Shown in pieces: positions 58,851-64,000 of a DNA stretch of 64,000 nt. Under the pieces are notes generated by a model. That model had not been told where the DNA came from and made no database searches. It was given only the letters and a program-made list of their open reading frames with translations. The stretch spans positions 35,898,001-35,962,000 of the forward strand of contig JBITNC010000002.1 in assembly GCA_050084985.1 (NCBI GenBank), given 5' to 3'. Positions within the stretch are counted from its first letter, which is position 1; every line of letters begins with the position of its first letter. The stretch comes from Nageia nagi (lineage: Eukaryota > Pinophyta). The translations under genes were made by a program, and so were the position numbers.

Positions 58851-60365
58851 TCTCAATAAAAGGTTAACTCTATTTTAAACAAAAAAAATAAACCTCTTTT
58901 TTTAATGAAATTTCTCCTTTAAAAAAAAAATCTCTTTAAAAAAAAACTTAAAACAATGTAAACAATAAAATAAATTGTTGTTATTATTAAATTCATCAAA
59001 TACAATAGGAAGCATTTATTTCCCCATCCACCATCTCCCAAATAGCCAAAAAAAATATACTATTCTACCAACTATAATAAATTTGAAAAGAAACAATTGA
59101 ATGCCACACATGTCTTATTTACTCAATAATGTTACTTAAACTATTTTAGGAGCTTGATTTGATGCAGGAAACATAGGTCTACAAATGGGAAAAATATTGA
59201 ATGGTCATACTAGCAAGATGGATACCAAGGAGGGGCCGAGGTGGAGGGGAAAGGGGTCATGCAAGGCCTACGAGTGGCACCCAGTAGTGGGAGACAAGCC
59301 ATAGGAGAGAAGCACTTATCCGTAAATGAGTGAAGTTCCTAGTATAGATAGGGATGGATACAAGGATGGATAGAATCCATTAATAATGCTACTAGGGGAG
59401 CTTGATCGAGTTCAAATGTTGAATCAAGTATACATATTATTCTACTAAAAATCATGTATCTTTCCCAATAATATGTCCACTCTAACTTATTCCCTTGACT
59501 AGGTCACTCACTAATTACTAAGATTGGTACAAGTAGCTTGACCCTATAATTGGATCTACTACCTTTATCTTTTCTCTCAAATGTAGTCTTTTTTGTAGGC
59601 TTATTATGATACAAGTGAAATTATTTCTTCTATTGGCAGAGTGTCTCTTTTCTAACTAGTCACGGATAGAGGGGGGTATGGGAAAGAACCAATCATGAAT
59701 GAGGGTAGAGAATTAGTTGTAAATGAGGGGGGAACCATTCAATATCTAAAGTTTTCATCATCTGCATGGCTAGGGACATAAAGTGATGGGTTGTGGAGTT
59801 TTAGAGGGGCACCCTAACTCAAAACTGGCAAAGGACCCACTCGCCTATAGTTTCAATGTAAAGGGGAATGGTTTTTTTTATTAATGTAAAAAATATATAT
59901 TTACATTTAATATTTCAAATAATACAACTTATAAAAAAATTAAAATTATTTATAAAATTAGATAAAAAAATTACAATTTTATATTTTTCCACTTTTTGTA
60001 TATATAAAAAAATACAACAATTTTACAAAAAATTGAAGGAAAAAAATACAAATTCTATAACTTTTATAACAAAAATAGTGTAAAAAATTTTAAGTTTTAT
60101 ACAACAAAAATGCTCAAGATAAATATCATAACAAATATTTATAACAATATTATTACTTTGAGCAATTTAATTTTGAAGCTAATAAGGAAAGCTAGCAAAA
60201 ACGATTGCCCAATGACATTGTTACTTTTAAGAAAAAAATTTAAAAAAGAAATGAACTAAAACATATAAAAAAAAATTAGTATCACAAAATAATTCAAGAT
60301 GAGGATGGAGAGAAGATATACCTAATGAAGATGTTACCTCACCAAATGGAGTAGGAAGATCCTCC
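58851..60365. other. No gene recognised; a less AT-rich patch at 59215-59420
   Basis: The patch 59215-59420 is purine-rich (for example GGAGGGGCCGAGGTGGAGG) and contrasts with its surroundings, but it has no convincing frame. From 59868 on the DNA is extremely A/T-rich. Confidence 0.5.
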
Positions 60366-60373
60366 ATGGATGG

Positions 60374-60386
60374 CTTTAGATACCAA
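60374..60386 (-). other. Primer binding site-like sequence, tRNA-iMet type
   Basis: The complement reads TGGTATCTAAAGC, matching TGGTATCAGAGC with one extra base and one change. GCCATCCATGG follows it, as often seen after plant copia primer sites. Confidence 0.45.
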
Positions 60387-60900
60387 TTAAAAGTACAGAA
60401 GGCTCCTATACCCAAGATCAAGGTTGAAGTATCCTCTTATTAACCATAATGAAGCACACACTATAACAACACAAAAACACTCACATTCATCCATAAAGTA
60501 ATAGAAGCAAGTATAGTAGTTCCTCTCAAGGATGAGATTACTCCACTTTAACTCAAGATCTTTACTTCTCGTAGATAATTCTTACAATGTTTACAACCTC
60601 TCACTCAACCTATCAATATACAAAGTATGAGCATAGCTTTTCTCCATTCAAGTGTATTTACAACAAGCCTATTTATAGGAGAGAACCCCACCTTTACTCA
60701 CATTTTTACCCAAGGTTTACATGGGGTAAGAATGATCAAGTTGCACTTATTTAATTCCCTAAATACTAAAAGGTAGTTATAAATACTGTTAAGTATTTAG
60801 ATGAATTAAGTAAGTGACCTACATTTTAGATACCAAATAATAATGCATTAGAAATTATAACACCTACAAGTTAGTACATATTTAAAAACAATATGACTAA
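60387..60900 (-). mobile_element. LTR relic on the minus strand, boundaries approximate
   Basis: It starts beside the primer-site-like sequence and holds a minus-strand TATA box at 60670-60677 (CCTATAAATAGGC), about 285 bp away, matching an LTR layout. The expected TG at the primer-site end is mutated, and the other end is not resolved. It could be the displaced 5' LTR of the copia body at 54.7-57.7 kb, but 2.6 kb of unrelated DNA lies between. Confidence 0.4.
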
Positions 60901-60927
60901 CATGTATCCTTTATTTTGATTTTGCAG

Positions 60928-61319
60928 ATTAAACAAAATTGGACCTAAATTTTGAGAAGGTAACGAGACAACAAGTTGAGGATGCATTAGCTAACCTAAA
61001 GGAGGAGACTGCTACCAAGGATGAGGAGATATAAGGATTGGAGATTAGACTTGCAGTCTTGGAAAAAATTATGGAGATGTTGTAGAAGATGGATGAGGAT
61101 AACAACTTCCTAGGGATGATGGATCTGGTTCTAGAGCACAACAAAAATATCAAGGACTTAAAAAATGAGAAATGACACTTGCAGGCTTAGCTTGTAGCAC
61201 TAGAGGAGCAAACTGGGTTAAAGAGGCCTAGCTTGAGTAGGATGACCCCTAGTTATAAGAATTTCAAGAGTGCTAGGAGTCACCATGGTATGACTAGCAA
61301 TGTTAGTATAGCAAACTGA
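60928..61319 (+). pseudogene. Exon-like coiled-coil frame with 3' splice site
   Basis: TATTTTGATTTTGCAG ends at 60927 and looks like an intron acceptor. The frame that follows reads LDLNFEKVTRQQVEDALANL, KEETATKDEEI, LEIRLAVLEKIMEM and VLEHNKNIKDLKNEK. It then becomes basic and Ser-rich (KRPSLSRMTPSYKNF) and ends at TGA 61317-61319. Four internal stops are present. Heptad-like Leu/Ile spacing suggests a coiled coil at a protein C-terminus. TGTAACACC at 61364 could be an LTR start. It may be the last exon of the PMD gene whose front half ends at 48884, or the end of another element. Confidence 0.45.
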
Positions 61320-61363
61320 TGTGGACTTGGTTGGATGAGTGGATGCATTTTAAAAAGATAATG

Positions 61364-62430
61364 TAACACCTATTTTTTGATTAATATATTCGAGATATGT
61401 TATTTCCTATTCTTAAATACGTGATGGAATGGTTATGATTAGATTGTTTAAGATATTATTTTATTTTAAATGGTTAAGTGTTAGGATATTGCATGATTAA
61501 TGTGAATCACATGTTGTTATGTATCATTGATGGATTGAATGATTTGAATATTGCATGAAGGTACTTAGATATATATATATATATATATAAAACTAAAGGG
61601 AACCTAATGCAAACGTTGGCATTTTTAAGGAATTATGGGATCTAATTATGATTTAATGGATCATTATGATAAGTAGGAATGGAAAATTATATTTTGTAAC
61701 CTAAAACCTAGGTTTAGTAAGGTCTTTAGTCATGGGAACTTTAAGGTAAAAATGAACCTAAGAAGCAATAATGTGAAACTATGTTTATGTTATGTTATTA
61801 GCATACATGATAAGGAACGAGAAAGTTTTGACTATGTGAGAAAGATGGTAAAGAATCCAACATGGGCACTAGTGTAATAGATAGGGAATGGCTCCAACTA
61901 TGGCCTCTTCAACACTAGTTTGATCCTTCAAAAAGGTTTGGACACTAACAAATTATGACAAGTTGAAAAAATTATCATATGGACTTGAACAAAAAGTTAT
62001 CAAAAGGAACCTAGCTGAGTTTTTCTTGGTAAATAACAACACATATCAAGGCATAGGAGATGACCCCTAAAATGCTATGGATGACCTCAAAGAACTATTT
62101 GTTTCTTGATAATTTGTAGGAAGGCTAGTGTGCACATTGATATCAATATCCATGTTGGGTGACAAAGAGATATAGGGGATTGATTCTTGTTATTTGATAG
62201 ATGCCCTCATTATGGTTAATATGAAGGATAAGGGGATTGCATTCTAGTACTAATGTGGGGTTCTAATGGGAATTTAACCATAAAACCAAAATAAAGATAC
62301 CTATACTACTATATACATATCAGAAAACTATAAATGAAAAGAGAAAGAATAACAATGTGTATCTTTTCACCACATTGGGGAAATATTACTCACAAAGTTG
62401 ATACTTGTGTTTGATGAAATTCAGGAATGG
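61364..62430. other. Mostly non-coding; short coding-like frame near 61930-62110
   Basis: A plus-strand frame at about 61935-62110 reads LTNYDKLKKLSYGLEQKVIK, then RNLAEFFLVNNNTYQGIGDD and DDLKELFVS, with one stop. It looks like former coding sequence, but I do not recognise it. The remainder shows nothing. Confidence 0.4.
61567..61589. repeat. (TA)n microsatellite
   Basis: An uninterrupted run of about eleven TA units. Confidence 0.9.
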
Positions 62431-62439
62431 ATTATTGAA

Positions 62440-62900
62440 GATTCAATTGCTCATGTTATTCTCATGCTGAGGACCTCTTAATTGCTTTATCTTATCATCT
62501 AACTTAGGTTCTAGGAAAGATACCTTCTTTTGATCAATTATTTCATGAATCTTGTTAAGCAATATCACATAATATTTTGTTGTATATCCTCACTTTTGAT
62601 GATATTCATAAAACTCATCTTATTTGCATTCTTTTGGTACTTCTACTATAAAGGATGGTTGAGTTGTAGGCTTAGGTGGTGGAATTAGCAATTTCCTCTT
62701 AATCAAAACCCTTATGACTTCATCAATATCATCATGGATAGGTGTGAATTTTTGTCTAGAAAATTTTTAACGTTCTATATAGACTAATTTCTCTTTTTTG
62801 TCCACTTTTCAAACTTTATTTACTACTACTACTTGTTGTTGTACTAATTCCACTTTAGCTACTATTTGAGATTCTTAGGATTGTTCATTTTTGTACCACT
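62440..62900 (-). pseudogene. Tat-type Gag C-terminal fragment
   Basis: The minus strand reads FSRQKFTPIHDDIDEVIRVL, LIPPPKPTTQPSFIVEVP, then YEYHQK, a stop, GYTTKYYVILLNKIHEIIDQ. This is the C-terminal part of Tat Gag, comparable with KENEFCAYHRQKEHNT at 5560-5620 in the left element; the first Cys is Tyr here. It ends just left of the TRIM-like element, which may have inserted into it. Confidence 0.65.
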
Positions 62901-62919
62901 ATTGAGGTTGTGAAAGTAA

Positions 62920-63409
62920 TGTTGAAAATTGTAATGTAATATTGTGTAATATTTTTTTTTAATGTAAATTCACTTAATATTAAAGTATCTTTAGATACCT
63001 TAAAGCATTAAGGTAATAAATATAGAAACACCTTTAACATTACCCTTGGGTAAAAGAAAGATTAAAAGGTGGGTTTCTTCTTATAAATAGAGAGACACCC
63101 CTTTCATTATGTAACTTGATGAAGCATGGTAATGCTTATCTTGTAGAATTGTAGGAATGCTCTTGTAGAAGCTTTGTATAAGAATTCTTGTAAAAAAATT
63201 CTTGAGAATTTAGTAAGAGGGTTATCTTGTGGGAAGCAATAGAAATGATGGTTTAAAGTGGATATACTCCCAAGAGATGGAGGAACCATTATATACATGA
63301 TGTGTTATTTTTTATATGATTAATTATTACTTTGCTAGAAAGATAAATGTTAGATTTGTTGAAGAAGCTTCAAGGTGATCTTAGTTTATGGAATCCTTCA
63401 ATTCCATCA
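62920..63409 (+). repeat. 5' LTR of the TRIM-like element (about 490 bp)
   Basis: It starts TGTTGAAAATTG and ends ATTCCATCA two bases before the primer site. The end could be a few bases earlier (CCA at 63406). Confidence 0.8.
63082..63090 (+). promoter_or_regulatory. TATA box in the TRIM-like LTR
   Basis: TATAAATAG is followed by AGAGACACCCC. It is a near-consensus plant TATA box about 160 bp into the LTR, where U3 should end. Confidence 0.65.
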
Positions 63410-63411
63410 AG

Positions 63412-63423
63412 TGGTATCAAAGC
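63412..63423 (+). other. Primer binding site, tRNA-iMet type, one mismatch
   Basis: TGGTATCAAAGC against TGGTATCAGAGC, two bases after the LTR end. Confidence 0.88.
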
Positions 63424-63970
63424 CTTCCTTGTTGTGGTCTCCTTGAATTTATACTTGGTTGATTGTGCATCTGATAGTGTTGTGCACATATGATATTGTT
63501 GATATCATGTTATTGTTCATACATTTTGTTTAGTATGCACATGTGATATATAGTTGATGATGTATGTCATCTTTGATGTTGTGCATATGTGATGACTTGA
63601 TATTTTTAATCAATTTATAGATGATATATATCTTATATGAGTGTATATGATGTATCTAATTGATCTTATTTATGAGCTACTTGTAACTTGCATATTCTTC
63701 TTGAGATTACCAATTACTTCGAGTATGCAGGCTCATCATATCAACATGTTAAATAACTACTCTTGTACAAAGAAACTATATTTTGGTTAGTAATTGTATT
63801 GTAAAACCATTTGTTAAAATGATTAAGTAGTTTAGCTATTGTAGAACCATCTATATTCTATCACTTTCTCAAAGATGTAAAAAGTTCTCAACTTCACTTG
63901 TATCTCTATGGAGGAGAACTCTCTCTTACTCTTTATCTTTGCTTTTCAACTCTCTACCCAATATTGAATT

Positions 63971-63979
63971 AAAAGAGAG
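63971..63979 (+). other. Polypurine tract of the TRIM-like element
   Basis: AAAAGAGAG lies directly before TGTTGG at 63980. Confidence 0.8.
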
Positions 63980-64000
63980 TGTTGGAAATTGTAATGTAAT

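Larger units (their letters stand above)
62920..64000 (+). mobile_element. TRIM-like non-autonomous LTR retrotransposon, second LTR cut by the window end
   Basis: The first LTR is 62920-63409. It is followed by a primer site (63412-63423), about 556 bp of non-coding interior, a purine tract AAAAGAGAG (63971-63979) and the start of a second LTR at 63980. The first 21 bp of the second LTR match 62920-62940 at 20 positions. With two LTRs the element would be about 1.55 kb. The interior codes for nothing but holds three imperfect repeats around TGTGCACATRTGAT (63481, 63534, 63583). Such elements rely on enzymes of other retrotransposons. LTR length is at the upper end for TRIMs. Confidence 0.85.

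Noticed and set aside
59215-59420. Purine-rich, less AT-rich patch as a CpG-type promoter or rRNA fragment
   Set aside because: No frame, no recognisable rRNA sequence and no downstream gene; too little to support a call.

Overview
This is AT-rich plant nuclear DNA, most likely from a large-genome gymnosperm such as a conifer. That assignment is inference from the dense layers of old, stop-riddled Ty3/gypsy, Ty1/copia and LINE elements and the absence of any intact long gene. There is no bacterial or organellar gene arrangement, no CRISPR array and no intact tRNA or rRNA gene. Nearly every coding region is a decayed transposon fragment read by eye across frameshifts and stops, so boundaries are approximate unless a terminal motif is named.

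Layout. 0-8 kb: minus-strand Tat/Ogre-type Ty3/gypsy element (gag, protease, RT, extra RNase H, integrase) whose 3' end lies beyond position 1. 8-11.3 kb: repeat-rich leader and probable LTR of that element, then an unrelated LTR with a tRNA-iMet primer site. 11.3-17.5 kb: no genes, but two tandem arrays whose units contain short hairpins. 17.5-23.2 kb: complete but decayed plus-strand chromovirus with both LTRs, primer site, polypurine tract and matching 5-bp target duplications (TATTA). 23.4-26.75 kb: minus-strand 5'-truncated LINE. 27.8-28.9 kb: nested inverted and direct repeats around a tRNA-like head. 30.4-41.1 kb: three separate LINE ORF1-type (DUF4283) relics without a neighbouring RT, and a duplicated segment of about 0.7 kb. 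42.1-43.2 kb: an unrecognised decayed ORF. 46.8-48.9 kb: a decayed host-type gene of the plant mobile domain (PMD, MAIN-like) family with two frame-consistent GT-AG introns. It is cut at 48884 by a second plus-strand chromovirus (48.9-54.7 kb). That is joined directly to a minus-strand copia element (54.7-57.7 kb) truncated inside its RT. 57.7-62.9 kb: simple repeats, an LTR relic, a coiled-coil exon-like frame and a Tat gag scrap. 62920 to the window end: a very short LTR retrotransposon (490-bp LTR, primer site, about 570 bp of non-coding interior, polypurine tract, start of the second LTR), i.e. a TRIM-like non-autonomous element.

None of the autonomous elements can be active as written: all carry in-frame stops, deleted domains or altered catalytic residues. 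The most informative items are the PMD gene broken by a chromovirus, the TRIM-like element, the hairpin-bearing tandem repeats, and the unassigned ORFs at 42.4 and 46.9 kb.
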